Source: Cellulomonas sp. HZM (GTDB lineage: Bacteria > Actinomycetota > Actinomycetes > Actinomycetales > Cellulomonadaceae). From it: DNA of 64,000 nt. Shown here one piece after another: positions 1 to 8,942 of the stretch (the stretch's first letter is position 1; every line of letters begins with the position of its first letter). Made by a program: the position numbers and the translations under genes. Below the pieces are notes generated by a model that was given only the letters and a program-made list of their open reading frames with translations, did no database searches and was not told the origin of the DNA. Where the stretch lies: positions 1 to 64,000 of the forward strand of contig NZ_JEOE01000001.1 in assembly GCF_000708885.1 (NCBI RefSeq), written 5' to 3'.

Positions 1-113
1 CCATCGGCCAACGCCACCCGCACCCGGTCCGCACCCCGAGGCGCGTCGGCGTCGACCAGCACCAGCCGGTCATCAGCGACACCCTCACGAGGCGAACCAG
101 GAACTTCGAACAT
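1..113 (-). CDS. 5' end of an unidentified gene (truncated by window edge)
   Basis: Read leftwards from an ATG at 113, the frame stays open for 37 codons to the window edge. The protein begins MFEVPGSPREGVADDRLVLV and continues through an Asp/Arg/Val-rich stretch. Codon use is GC-rich and gene-like. The ATG is preceded by a TAGGTT hexamer with a short spacer and no clear Shine-Dalgarno, so the transcript could be nearly leaderless. The start vaguely resembles the DUF222/HNH endonuclease proteins that are frequent in related actinobacteria, but 37 residues cannot decide this. Function is unknown; only the existence of a coding start is supported. Confidence 0.5.
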   Translation of the reverse strand, partial: MFEVPGSPREGVADDRLVLVDADAPRGADRVRVALAD

Positions 114-189
114 GCGTATGAACCTACCCGAACCGGACACCCCGGGTCAACCTAGAAATGGCACCTGACCAGCACAAACATCGACCGGG

Positions 190-198
190 TTATCCACA
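190..198 (+). promoter_or_regulatory. Isolated consensus DnaA-box sequence
   Basis: TTATCCACA is an exact match to the classical DnaA box, lying between the end of treZ and the gene that starts at 113. It stands alone, with no cluster of boxes nearby, so it is not an origin. It could titrate DnaA, influence the gene starting at 113, or be chance. Confidence 0.3.
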
Positions 199-226
199 AC
201 CAGATGCCTGTGGACGGCTCGACCCG

Positions 227-1990
227 TCAGTCGTCGCCCCCGTCAGCGGGCACGAGCACCACGACCGCCCCGCCCCCCAGCGCGACGCGATCGGGCTCCA
301 CGCGGTACGCCCCCCAAGCCAGGGCCACGTCGAGCGCGCCGGCATCCGAGGGCAGAGCCACGGTGACCTCGGGCCCCGCCCCGAGCCGCACCAGCACCCT
401 CGCGGCACCCCGCGAGAGCACGAGCACCCCCTCCCACGGCCCGTTGCTCGCGTCGGGGCCGGACCACGTGAGGTCGGTCGCCGCGAGGTCGCCCGAGGCG
501 AGGTCGGGCACGGCCCGCCGCAGCGCGACGAGCGACCGGTACCACTCGAGCATGCGCGCGTGAGGTCGACGGCCAGCCTCCGTGCGGTCGAGCATGCTCG
601 AGGAGAACGTCGACCGTGCCTGCGGGTCGGGCACGGTGACGGCTCCCCAGTCGTGCCCCGAGAACTCCGCGGCACGACCGGTCCGGACTGCGTCCGCCAG
701 CTCGTCGGACTCGTACGACGTGAAGAACGCCCACGGTGTGGTGGCACCCCATTCCTCTCCCATGAAGAGCATGGGCGTGAAGGGCGACAGGAGCAGCAGC
801 GCGGCGGAGGCGGCGAGCCGGTCGGGGTCGAGTGCCGCCGACGGGCGGTCGCCGGTAGCCCGGTTGCCCACCTGGTCGTGGTTCTGGTCGCTCACGACGA
901 AGCGGTGCCCGTCGGTACCCGCCGGGACCGGACGCCCCCAGTCGCTCGCCCGGAACGTCGACCATCCGCCGGTGTGCAGGAACGCACCGCGCATGACGGT
1001 CCGCAGCGCGGCCGGCGTGCCGAAGTCGACGTAGTACCCGTGCTGCTCCCCGGTGAGCAGGGCGTGCAGCGCGTGGTGCACGTCGTCGGCCCACTGCGCA
1101 CTCATGCCCCAGCCGCCGGCGGACGTCGGCGTGATGCTGACGACGTCGTTGAGGTCGGTCTCCGCGACGAGCGACAGCGGCCGGCCCGCATCCGACGAGA
1201 GGGAGGCGACAGCGTCCGAGAGCTCCGCGAGCACGTGCACCGGCGAGTCGTCGTGCAGCTCGTGCACGGCGTCGAGCCGCAGCGCGTCGACCCGGAAGTC
1301 CGAGAACCACCGCAGCGCGGACCCGATCAGCCAGCGTCGCACCTCGTCGGAGCCGGGACCGTCGAGGTTGACCGCGTCGCCCCACGGCGTGCGGTGCCGG
1401 TCGGTGAAGTACGGCCCGAACGTCGACAGGTAGTTGCCGGACGGCCCGAGGTGGTTGTGCACGACGTCGAGGCACACCCCGAGCCCGAGCCCGTGCGCGG
1501 TATCGACGAAGTGCTGCAACGCGGCCGGGCCGCCGTATGCCTGGTGCACGCCGTACGGCCCGACGCCGTCGTACCCCCACCCGCGGTCGCCGTCGAACGG
1601 TGCGAGCGGCATGAGCTCGACGACGTCGACACCGAGGTGCACGAGCTCGTCGAGCCGATCTGCCGCCGCGACGAGCGTCCCCTCCGGGGTGAACGTGCCC
1701 ACATGCAGCTCGTAGAGCACCTTCCCGAGCACGTCGATCCCGCCCCATGTCGAGCGCCACACGTGCACGTCGGGGTCGAAGACCCGGCTCGGACCGTGCA
1801 CACCGTGCGGCTGCCACGCCGAGCGCGGATCGGGCCGCGCGGGGCCCTCGTCGACACTGAACGCGTAGTCCGTGCCGTGCGTGAGCTCGGGTCCGCTCCA
1901 CCACGCCCCGTCGCGCGCCATCTGCACGTGGCTGTCCCCGAGCACGAGCGTGACGGACGACGCGTCCGGCGCCCACACGCGAGGGATCAC
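227..1990 (-). CDS. treZ: Malto-oligosyltrehalose trehalohydrolase
   Basis: This GH13 enzyme releases free trehalose from maltooligosyl-trehalose, the last step of the TreX-TreY-TreZ route. It has 587 residues, the usual length. An N-terminal beta-sandwich (about 1-90) is followed by the (beta/alpha)8 barrel. GH13 motifs are visible: region I DVVHNH near 175-180, the nucleophile D240 in ALRLD, the acid/base E277 in VAETD, and H371-D372 in NHDQVGNR. The chosen start is the GTG at 1990, whose last two bases form part of the treY stop (GTGA overlap). An upstream in-frame start at 2128 would run deep into treY and lacks family similarity. The gene is cotranscribed with treY and glgX. Confidence 0.95.
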   Translation of the reverse strand: MIPRVWAPDASSVTLVLGDSHVQMARDGAWWSGPELTHGTDYAFSVDEGPARPDPRSAWQPHGVHGPSRVFDPDVHVWRSTWGGIDVLGKVLYELHVGTFTPEGTLVAAADRLDELVHLGVDVVELMPLAPFDGDRGWGYDGVGPYGVHQAYGGPAALQHFVDTAHGLGLGVCLDVVHNHLGPSGNYLSTFGPYFTDRHRTPWGDAVNLDGPGSDEVRRWLIGSALRWFSDFRVDALRLDAVHELHDDSPVHVLAELSDAVASLSSDAGRPLSLVAETDLNDVVSITPTSAGGWGMSAQWADDVHHALHALLTGEQHGYYVDFGTPAALRTVMRGAFLHTGGWSTFRASDWGRPVPAGTDGHRFVVSDQNHDQVGNRATGDRPSAALDPDRLAASAALLLLSPFTPMLFMGEEWGATTPWAFFTSYESDELADAVRTGRAAEFSGHDWGAVTVPDPQARSTFSSSMLDRTEAGRRPHARMLEWYRSLVALRRAVPDLASGDLAATDLTWSGPDASNGPWEGVLVLSRGAARVLVRLGAGPEVTVALPSDAGALDVALAWGAYRVEPDRVALGGGAVVVLVPADGGDD

Positions 1991-4497
1991 GCGTCGCTCC
2001 GCACGAGCAGAGCGACCGGGAGCGACACGAGCACGTCGGCCGCCGGCACGACGCCTCCGAGGTGCACGTGCCCGGACAGGACGTCGTGCCAGTCGCCGTC
2101 GGGCAGCGCCACGGTGTGGTCGGCCCACCCGCCGAGCCGATCGAGCGCGGCCGCGAGCCTGGTCGCGACGACGACGACCCGCGCTTCGCCGTCCACGGTC
2201 CGCGCGTACGTGAGCGAGTGGCCCGACGAGTGGGCGAGCGGCAGGAAGCCGGCGTCCGGACCGACGAACGCCTCACGCACGTCCCGGCGCACCCGCAGCG
2301 TGCGGGACGTGACCAGCAGCTTCTCGTCGGCCAGGTCGCGCGCCCCTGCGCCGTCGTCGAGGCGCTGCAGCCGCGCGACGAGCGGCTCGAGCTCGACGGG
2401 CCGCCGGTTGTCCGGGTCGACGAGCGTCGGCGTGGGCACCTCGGTGCCCTGGTAGACGTCGGCGACCCCGGGCAGCGTGAGCTGGACGAGCTTGGTCCCG
2501 AGCGTCGCGGCACGCACCGCGGCCCTCGTCCTCAGCTCCCAGTCCGTGAGCAGCCCGACGACGACAGGGTCGGCGAGCGCCGACGTCGCCGCGCCGAGCA
2601 CGGCCAGCTCGTACGCCTCGTCGGGTGCCGTCCACGTGGTGCGCGACTTCGCCTCGCGCATCGCCTTCGTGAGGTACTCGGTGAGCCGCTCTGCCGAGAT
2701 CGGTCCGTCCGCCGTCCACGTGCCCGCGAGCGTCTGCCACAGCAGGTACTCGGTGCGCCCGTCGACGAGCCCGCTGCGGTACGGCGCGGAGGCCGCCCGC
2801 AGCTTCTCGACCAGCGCCGACCACTCGTGCGGAAGCTCGCTCACGACCCCGAGGCGGGCACGCGTGTCCTCGCTGCGCTTGGTGTCGTGCGTCGTCGACG
2901 ACGTCATGCCGAGCGGCCCTGTCGCCTGCAGCCGTGAGGCCCATGCGAGCAGCTCGGTCGGCGTGAGCGCGAACCGTTCCGGTGCGCCGCCGACCTCGCA
3001 CAGCGCAGTCAGGTGCGTCCACCGGTAGAACGCCGTGTCCTCGACGCCCTTGGCCATGACCGCGCCGCACGTCTGCTGGAACCGCACGACGAGCTCGTCG
3101 CGCCGATGACCGCGCGTGCGTCCGGCGCTGCCGACCTCACGTCCGAGCAGCAGGTCGACGACGACGTCCATCGTCTCGCCGCGCTCGGGCGCGAGCCGCT
3201 CGCGAGCGAGGTCGGCCGCGGCCGTCAGGACCTCGACCGCCTCGGGTCCGGGCGCGACCCCCGGCAGGACGTAGGCGCGGTAGCGGTCGAACGCGACGAG
3301 CAGCTCGACGAGGCAGTCCTCGAGAGCGCGCCAGGTGTGGTCGCGCAGGCGCAGGTCCTCGCGGCAGATGTCGGCGGCGAGCGCCGTGAGGCGGTGCACC
3401 TCGGCGTACAGGGCGCCGTCGACGATCTCCCGCTTGGACCGTTCGACGATCGCGGCGAGCGCGTCCGACGCGTCACCCGTCACGCGGTGCATGACACCGG
3501 CGAGCTCGGCCGCGCCCCCGGGGTCGACGAAGGTCTGCTGCACGCGCCACATCGCGTCGTAGCCGGTGCTGCCGGCGGTGTCCCAGTCGGCGGGCAGCTC
3601 CTCGTCGCCCTCGAGGATCTTCTCGACGACCACCCATGCGCCGCCGCTCGCCTCGCGCAGCCTCGCGAGGTAGCCGGCGGGGTCGGCCAGCCCGTCGGGG
3701 TGGTCGATGCGCAGGCCGTCGAGCGTCCCGTCCGCGAGCAGCTCGAGGACCAGCCGGTGCGTCGCGTCGAAGACGTCCGGGTCCTCGACCCGGATCGCGA
3801 CGAGCGTGCCGACGTCGAAGAAGCGGCGGTAGTTGAGCTCCTCGTCGGCCACCCGCCAGTAGGCGAGCCTGTAGTGCTGCCGCTCGACGAGCTCCGCGAG
3901 GCCGAGCGACTCCGTCCCCGGCCGCACCGGGAAGACGTGGTCGTGGTACCGCAGCACGGTCGTGGGACCCTCACCGGGCACGTCCACCGTGTCGAGGGCC
4001 AGCTCGCCGCGCGCCAGCACGCTGCCGATCCGGTCCCCGAGCACGGGCACGAGCAGCGAGCCGTCGCCCGCGGACCAGTCCACGTCGAACCAGTGCGCGA
4101 ACGGCGACTGCGGACCCTGCGACATCACGGACCACAGCGCACGGTTGTGCCACGCGGGCGTCGGCACCGCCATGTGGTTCGGCACGACGTCGAGCACGAG
4201 GCCGAGCCCGGCCGCGTGCGCGACCGCCGCGAGCCGTCGCAGGCCGTCGATGCCGCCGAGCACCTCCGACACCGTGTCGTGGTCGACGACGTCGTACCCG
4301 TGCGTCGAGCCCGGTGCTGCGGCCAGCACGGGGGACAGGTACAGGTGCGTCGCACCGAGGTCGGCGAGGTACGGCACGCGTGCGGCGGCGGCGTCGAACG
4401 TCAGGTCGGCGCCCAGCTGCAGGCGGTAGGTGCTGACCGGCACCGGCGCGGAGGGCGCCGGGAGCCGGTGGGAAGAGACTGCGCGGTCCTCGGCCAT
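1987..4497 (-). CDS. treY: Maltooligosyltrehalose synthase
   Basis: TreY is a GH13 enzyme that converts the reducing-end alpha-1,4 bond of a maltodextrin into alpha-1,1, giving maltooligosyl-trehalose for TreZ. The 836 residues fit the family. The N-terminal STYRLQL motif typical of TreY lies near residue 22. Region I is DVVPNH near 103-108, the nucleophile is D265 in LRIDHPDG, the acid/base is E292 in VVEKIL, and STTHDTKRSED carries the region IV His-Asp. The start is ATG at 4497, nine bases after the glgX stop; the end overlaps treZ by 4 bp. The enzyme is cytosolic, and its trehalose product commonly serves osmotic protection. Confidence 0.95.
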   Translation of the reverse strand: MAEDRAVSSHRLPAPSAPVPVSTYRLQLGADLTFDAAAARVPYLADLGATHLYLSPVLAAAPGSTHGYDVVDHDTVSEVLGGIDGLRRLAAVAHAAGLGLVLDVVPNHMAVPTPAWHNRALWSVMSQGPQSPFAHWFDVDWSAGDGSLLVPVLGDRIGSVLARGELALDTVDVPGEGPTTVLRYHDHVFPVRPGTESLGLAELVERQHYRLAYWRVADEELNYRRFFDVGTLVAIRVEDPDVFDATHRLVLELLADGTLDGLRIDHPDGLADPAGYLARLREASGGAWVVVEKILEGDEELPADWDTAGSTGYDAMWRVQQTFVDPGGAAELAGVMHRVTGDASDALAAIVERSKREIVDGALYAEVHRLTALAADICREDLRLRDHTWRALEDCLVELLVAFDRYRAYVLPGVAPGPEAVEVLTAAADLARERLAPERGETMDVVVDLLLGREVGSAGRTRGHRRDELVVRFQQTCGAVMAKGVEDTAFYRWTHLTALCEVGGAPERFALTPTELLAWASRLQATGPLGMTSSTTHDTKRSEDTRARLGVVSELPHEWSALVEKLRAASAPYRSGLVDGRTEYLLWQTLAGTWTADGPISAERLTEYLTKAMREAKSRTTWTAPDEAYELAVLGAATSALADPVVVGLLTDWELRTRAAVRAATLGTKLVQLTLPGVADVYQGTEVPTPTLVDPDNRRPVELEPLVARLQRLDDGAGARDLADEKLLVTSRTLRVRRDVREAFVGPDAGFLPLAHSSGHSLTYARTVDGEARVVVVATRLAAALDRLGGWADHTVALPDGDWHDVLSGHVHLGGVVPAADVLVSLPVALLVRSDA

Positions 4498-4506
4498 CAG
4501 CGCGGC

Positions 4507-6798
4507 TCAGCTCGTCGAGGGCTTGGGCTTGGACGACCGACGACGCGGCTTGACGAGCCCCGCCTCCTCGCGTGCCTGGGCGACCGCGTCGTCGACGTGC
4601 GGCTCGGCGTGCGCCGCCTGCGCCGCGGCGCGTGCGGACTCGCGTGCCGCCGCGGCGTACGCGCCGGACGCGTAGGCCGGGACGGGCTCGACGGGCGGCC
4701 GTGTGAGCACGACGACAGAGTTGCGCTCGAGCTCGAGCGTGGCCCCGGCGTCCCATGTCGACCCGACGCTCACGTGCGTGTCGGTGTCGAGGACGGTCGT
4801 CCACGTCGTGCCGTACTCGGCGTCCGGCAGCGTGAACGTCGCGGCCTCTGGCTGCCCGTTGAACAGCACCAGGAACGAGTCGTCGGTGATCGGCTCGCCG
4901 CGCAGGTCGGGCTCTGCGATCGCGTCGCCGTTGAGGAACACCTGCACCGCGCGGGCCTGGTCGTTGCGCCACGCGTCGTCGCCCATGTGCTCGCCGGCGG
5001 GGTTGAGCCACGCGATGTCGAGCAGGTCGGACTCGCCGCCGTGCTCGGGTGCGCCGGCGAAGAACCGGCGGCGCCGGAACACGGGGTGATCGCGGCGCAG
5101 GCGCACGACCTCGCGCGTGAAAGCGAGCAGCGACGTCTGGGCGTCGTCGAGGTCCCAGCTCATCCACGACAGCTCGTCGTCCTGGCAGTACACGTTGTTG
5201 TTGCCCTGCTGCGTGCGGCCCACCTCGTCGCCGTGCAGGAGCATCGGGATGCCCTGCGACAGCATGAGGGTGGCGAGGAAGTTGCGCTGCTGGCGTGCGC
5301 GCAGCGCGAGGACCTCCGGGTCGTCCGTCGGGCCCTCGGCGCCGCAGTTCCACGACCGGTTGAAGCTCTCGCCGTCGCGGTTGTCCTCACCGTTCGCCTC
5401 GTTGTGCTTCTCGTTGTACGAGACGAGGTCGGCGAGGGTGAAGCCGTCGTGCGCGGTGACGAAGTTGACGCTCGCGATGGGTCGGCGGCCGGTGTGCTCG
5501 TACAGGTCCGACGAGCCGGACAGCCGGCTCGCGAACTCGCCGAGCGTCGACGGCTCGCCGCGCCAGAAGTCACGCACGGTGTCGCGGTACTTGCCGTTCC
5601 ACTCCGACCACAGCGGGGGGAAACCGCCCACCTGGTACCCGCCGTCACCGATGTCCCAGGGCTCGGCGATGAGCTTGACCTGGCTGACGACCGGGTCCTG
5701 GTGCACGAGGTCGAAGAACGCCGACAGCCGGTCGACCTCGTGGAACTGCCGGGCGAGGGTCGCGGCGAGGTCGAAGCGGAAACCGTCCACGTGCATCTCG
5801 GTGACCCAGTAGCGCAGCGAGTCCATGATGAGCTGCAGCACGTGGGGCGAGCGCATGAGCAGCGAGTTGCCCGTGCCCGTGGTGTCGAAGTAGTGCGCCT
5901 GGTCGTCGTCCACCAGGCGGTAGTAGTTGGCGTTGTCGATCCCGCGGAAGCTGAGCGTCGGGCCCAGGTGGTTGCCCTCGGCGGTGTGGTTGTAGACGAC
6001 GTCGAGGATGACCTCGATGTCCGCCGCGTGCAGCTCCTTGACCATCGCCTTGAACTCCTGGACCTGCTGGCCAGGTCCCTTGAACGCAGAGTAGGCGTTG
6101 TGCGGCGCGAAGAAGCCGATCGTGTTGTAGCCCCAGTAGTTCGACAGGCCCTTGTCGCGCAGCGACGTGTCGTCGACGAACTGGTGCACGGGCATGAGCT
6201 CGATCGCGGTCACGCCGAGCGCCTTGAGGTGCGCGATGACGGCCGGGTGCGCGATGCCCGCGTACGTGCCGCGCAGCTCTTCGGGCACGGCCGGGTGCAG
6301 CTGCGTGAGCCCCTTGACGTGCGCCTCGTAGATCACCGACTCGTGGTACTCGTGCTCGGGTGCCCGGTCACGTCCCCAGTCGAAGTAGGGGTTGATGACG
6401 ACCGACGTCATGGTGTGGCCGGCCGAGTCGTCGTCGTTGCGGCCGTCCGGGTCGCCGATCGGGTACGACAGCAGGGACGGGTCGCCGTCGATCTGCCCGT
6501 CGATCGCCTTCGCGTACGGGTCGAGGAGCAGCTTGGCGGGGTTGCAGCGGTGCCCGTGCGCGGGGTCGTAGGGGCCGTGCACGCGGTAGCCGTAGCGCTG
6601 GCCCGGCTGCACCGCGGGCAGGTAGCCGTGCCACACGAACGCGTCGACCTCGGGCAGGTCGACGCGCGTCTCGGTGCCGTCGGCCTCGAGCAGGCAGAGC
6701 TCGACACGTTCGGCGACCTCGGAGAACAGGGCGAAGTTGGTGCCGCTGCCGTCGTAGGTGGCACCGAGGGGGTAGGGGCGTCCGGGCCAGATGAGCAT
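4507..6798 (-). CDS. glgX: Glycogen debranching enzyme (GlgX/TreX isoamylase type)
   Basis: This GH13 debranching enzyme hydrolyses alpha-1,6 branches of glycogen or limit dextrin to supply linear chains to TreY. Of its 763 residues, the N-terminal CBM48-like domain covers about 5-130 (PLGATYDGSGTNFALFSE). Region I is DVVYNH near 266-271, the nucleophile D343 lies in GFRFDLA, the acid/base E379 in AEPWDIG, and the region IV motif is TAHDGFTLADLVSYN. The Ala/Ser/Lys-rich C-terminal 60 residues are probably disordered. It leads the treX-treY-treZ operon. In this context treX would be an equally good name; the sequence alone does not separate the two. Confidence 0.93.
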   Translation of the reverse strand: MLIWPGRPYPLGATYDGSGTNFALFSEVAERVELCLLEADGTETRVDLPEVDAFVWHGYLPAVQPGQRYGYRVHGPYDPAHGHRCNPAKLLLDPYAKAIDGQIDGDPSLLSYPIGDPDGRNDDDSAGHTMTSVVINPYFDWGRDRAPEHEYHESVIYEAHVKGLTQLHPAVPEELRGTYAGIAHPAVIAHLKALGVTAIELMPVHQFVDDTSLRDKGLSNYWGYNTIGFFAPHNAYSAFKGPGQQVQEFKAMVKELHAADIEVILDVVYNHTAEGNHLGPTLSFRGIDNANYYRLVDDDQAHYFDTTGTGNSLLMRSPHVLQLIMDSLRYWVTEMHVDGFRFDLAATLARQFHEVDRLSAFFDLVHQDPVVSQVKLIAEPWDIGDGGYQVGGFPPLWSEWNGKYRDTVRDFWRGEPSTLGEFASRLSGSSDLYEHTGRRPIASVNFVTAHDGFTLADLVSYNEKHNEANGEDNRDGESFNRSWNCGAEGPTDDPEVLALRARQQRNFLATLMLSQGIPMLLHGDEVGRTQQGNNNVYCQDDELSWMSWDLDDAQTSLLAFTREVVRLRRDHPVFRRRRFFAGAPEHGGESDLLDIAWLNPAGEHMGDDAWRNDQARAVQVFLNGDAIAEPDLRGEPITDDSFLVLFNGQPEAATFTLPDAEYGTTWTTVLDTDTHVSVGSTWDAGATLELERNSVVVLTRPPVEPVPAYASGAYAAAARESARAAAQAAHAEPHVDDAVAQAREEAGLVKPRRRSSKPKPSTS

Positions 6799-6926
6799 GC
6801 GCCCCAGGGTGCCAGTCGGTCAGACGTCCGGCACCTGGGCCCACCCGTGACGCACGTCTCACCGGACGGACCCGTGGCCCACCGGGTTGCGGCCGCGCGG
6901 AGCTCCTGGTGCGCTCGGGGGTGGGT

Positions 6927-6946
6927 GTGCGGAGCCGGCTCCGCAC
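6927..6946. promoter_or_regulatory. Perfect 20-bp palindrome in a divergent promoter region
   Basis: GTGCGGAGCC followed directly by its reverse complement, in the 209-bp gap between the divergent glgX and the flavoprotein gene at 7008. It lies 61 bp before the flavoprotein start. Size and symmetry fit an operator for a dimeric repressor; it has no T-run, so a terminator is less likely. Confidence 0.4.
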
Positions 6947-7007
6947 GGCTGCTCGGTGATGCTGACGGGCGACGCCGATGGGCGACCGGGCCGACGAGGG
7001 AGCGGAC

Positions 7008-8237
7008 ATGGCTGGACGTGTGGTGGTCGTCGGTGGCGGGCTGGCAGGTGCCAAGGTGGTCGAACAGCTCCGCGATCGCGGCCACGACGGCCCCGTCGCC
7101 CTGCTGGGCGCCGAGACCGAGCGGCCGTACGAGCGGCCCCCGCTGTCGAAGGGCTACCTGCTGGGCACGGACGAGCGCTCGGCGGCCTTCGTGCACGACG
7201 AGGGCTGGTACGCCGAGCACGGCGTCGACCTGCGCACCGGCACACGTGCCCGAGCGATCGACCTGGGGTCGCGGGACGTCGTCGACACGTCCGGCACGCG
7301 GCACCCCTTCGACCACCTCGTCCTCGCGACCGGTTCGCGTCCGCGTCTCCTCGACGTCCCCGGCGGTGACCTCGAAGGGGTGGTGCACCTGCGCACCCTC
7401 GACGACTCCGACCGGCTGCGAGCCGCGCTCTCCTCGGCGCAGCACGTCGCGGTCGTCGGGGGCGGGTGGATCGGCCTCGAGGTCGCTGCGGCCGCGCGTG
7501 CCGCCGGGTGCGAGGTCTCGTTGCTGGTGCGTGACCGGCTGCCGCTCGTGAAGGTTCTCGGCCCCGAGCTCGCGGCGCTGTTCGCGCGACTGCACCGGGA
7601 CAACGGCGTCGACCTGCGTACGGGCGTCGCCGTGACCCGCGTCGTGCCCAGGGGGACCGGGGCGCGCGTCGGGGCGGTCGAGCTCGACGACGGCGCGCTG
7701 CTCGAGGCCGACCTCGTGGTCGCTGCCGTCGGGGCGTCGCCGCGCACCGAGCTCGCCGCACAGGCGGGCCTCACGGTCGACGACGGCGTCGTGGTCGACG
7801 CCCACCTGCGGTCGTCGGTTCCGCACGTGCTCGCCGTGGGCGACGTCGCCCGCGCCTGGCACCCGACGCTGCGCACCCACCTGCGCGTCGAGCACTGGGC
7901 CACGGCGCTGCACCAGCCCGAGACGGCCGCAGCGACGATCTGCGGGCTCGACGAGCCCTACGACGCCCTGCCGTACTTCTTCACCGACCAGTACGACCTC
8001 GGCATGGAGTACACCGGCTGGATCGGTCCGCAGGGATACGACGAGGTGGTCGTCCGCGGCGACCTCGACGGGCGTGAGCTCGTCGCGTTCTGGCTGCGCG
8101 AGGGCAGGGTGCTCGCGGGCATGAACGTGAACGTGTGGGACGTCGTCGACGACGTCACGGCACTGGTGCGCTCAGGTGCCGTCGTCGACCGCGCCCGGCT
8201 CGCCGATCCCGACGTCTCGCTGGGCGACCTCGGTTGA
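7008..8237 (+). CDS. FAD-dependent ferredoxin/rubredoxin reductase family oxidoreductase
   Basis: This two-Rossmann flavoprotein of the putidaredoxin/rubredoxin reductase type probably passes electrons from NAD(P)H to a small iron-sulfur or rubredoxin partner. The 409 residues contain an N-terminal FAD motif (VVVVGGGLAGAK), the ERPPLSKGYL segment that follows it in this family, a central NAD-binding motif (VAVVGGGWIGLE), the FAD-closing motif AVGDVA and the HWATALHQ segment, then a reductase C-terminal domain. ATG 7008 is chosen because GAGGGAG lies 5 bases before it; an in-frame ATG at 6978 has no such site. No ferredoxin or P450 partner is adjacent. Its last 66 bases overlap the end of the opposite-strand channel gene. 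Confidence 0.85.
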   Translation: MAGRVVVVGGGLAGAKVVEQLRDRGHDGPVALLGAETERPYERPPLSKGYLLGTDERSAAFVHDEGWYAEHGVDLRTGTRARAIDLGSRDVVDTSGTRHPFDHLVLATGSRPRLLDVPGGDLEGVVHLRTLDDSDRLRAALSSAQHVAVVGGGWIGLEVAAAARAAGCEVSLLVRDRLPLVKVLGPELAALFARLHRDNGVDLRTGVAVTRVVPRGTGARVGAVELDDGALLEADLVVAAVGASPRTELAAQAGLTVDDGVVVDAHLRSSVPHVLAVGDVARAWHPTLRTHLRVEHWATALHQPETAAATICGLDEPYDALPYFFTDQYDLGMEYTGWIGPQGYDEVVVRGDLDGRELVAFWLREGRVLAGMNVNVWDVVDDVTALVRSGAVVDRARLADPDVSLGDLG

Positions 8238-8891
8238 CGCCGCGGCGGCGTGCTGAGACGTCCGGTGGAACGAGGCGACCAGCCGGGCGATGAGCGTCGC
8301 GAGGAACAGCTGGCCGGCGAGCGCCTCGAGCATCGCGAGGCCGCGGCCGGCGTCGCTCGCGGCCGTCAGGTCGCCGTACCCGAGCGTGGTCAAGGTGGTG
8401 AACGAGAAGTACTGCAGCGACTGGGCGGTCGCCGCGGAGCCGTCGGCGAAGAACGGCGCCTGCAGCCAGGACACCACGCCGAACACGCGCGCGAAGAGGA
8501 CGCCCAGCAGCAGGTACGCCGAGACGGCGCCGGCGACGACGCTCCCGTTCACGTCCGGGCGCGTCAGGACGCGCGCCAGCACGACGACGATCGTGACGGC
8601 GAGGACCACGACGAGCACGGTGTCCGTGACCCCGGCGGCGTCCCGGTGCCCCAGCGCCGCGAGCGCGACGCCGATCGCCACCGCACCGACGACGGGCACG
8701 ACCCTGCCCGTGACGCGCATCCACCCGCCCGGGCGAGACGTGCGCACCGCGAGGAACAACGTCACGAGGTACAGCACCGCCACCGTGGTCTGGACGGCCG
8801 GTTCGCTGCTGAGGACGGACAGCACGTAGGCCGCGACGAGCATCGCCAGCACCACCCCGAAATGGTCGGGGGCCACCCTTGCGCGCGTCAC
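8172..8891 (-). CDS. Two-transmembrane-pore type potassium channel protein
   Basis: This membrane protein carries the potassium selectivity filter TLGYGD in the sequence FTTLTTLGYGDLTAAS. Before it come about five hydrophobic segments, and one follows it (GLAMLEALAGQLFLATLIARLV), matching the Ion_trans_2 pore layout. There is no TrkA-N/RCK domain after the pore; the short C-terminal tail is polar. The start is uncertain: GTG at 8891 is given (239 residues), with TTG at 8927 and GTG at 8876 as alternatives, none with a strong ribosome site. The stop at 8172 lies inside the reductase coding region, so the two genes overlap tail to tail by 66 bp. Confidence 0.8.
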   Translation of the reverse strand: MTRARVAPDHFGVVLAMLVAAYVLSVLSSEPAVQTTVAVLYLVTLFLAVRTSRPGGWMRVTGRVVPVVGAVAIGVALAALGHRDAAGVTDTVLVVVLAVTIVVVLARVLTRPDVNGSVVAGAVSAYLLLGVLFARVFGVVSWLQAPFFADGSAATAQSLQYFSFTTLTTLGYGDLTAASDAGRGLAMLEALAGQLFLATLIARLVASFHRTSQHAAAASTEVAQRDVGIGEPGAVDDGT

Positions 8892-8942
8892 GTCGGCAGC
8901 ATCGCGGCCGTGACGCGCGCCGCGCAAGGTCGCCGCGCCGGC

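Noticed and set aside
190-198. Possible replication origin because of a perfect DnaA box
   Set aside because: Only one box, no AT-rich unwinding region and no dnaA or dnaN gene nearby.
3013-7551. 1,512-codon open frame on the plus strand
   Set aside because: It runs antisense to treY and glgX and reads as Arg/Val/Glu-rich shadow sequence; long false frames are expected at this GC content.
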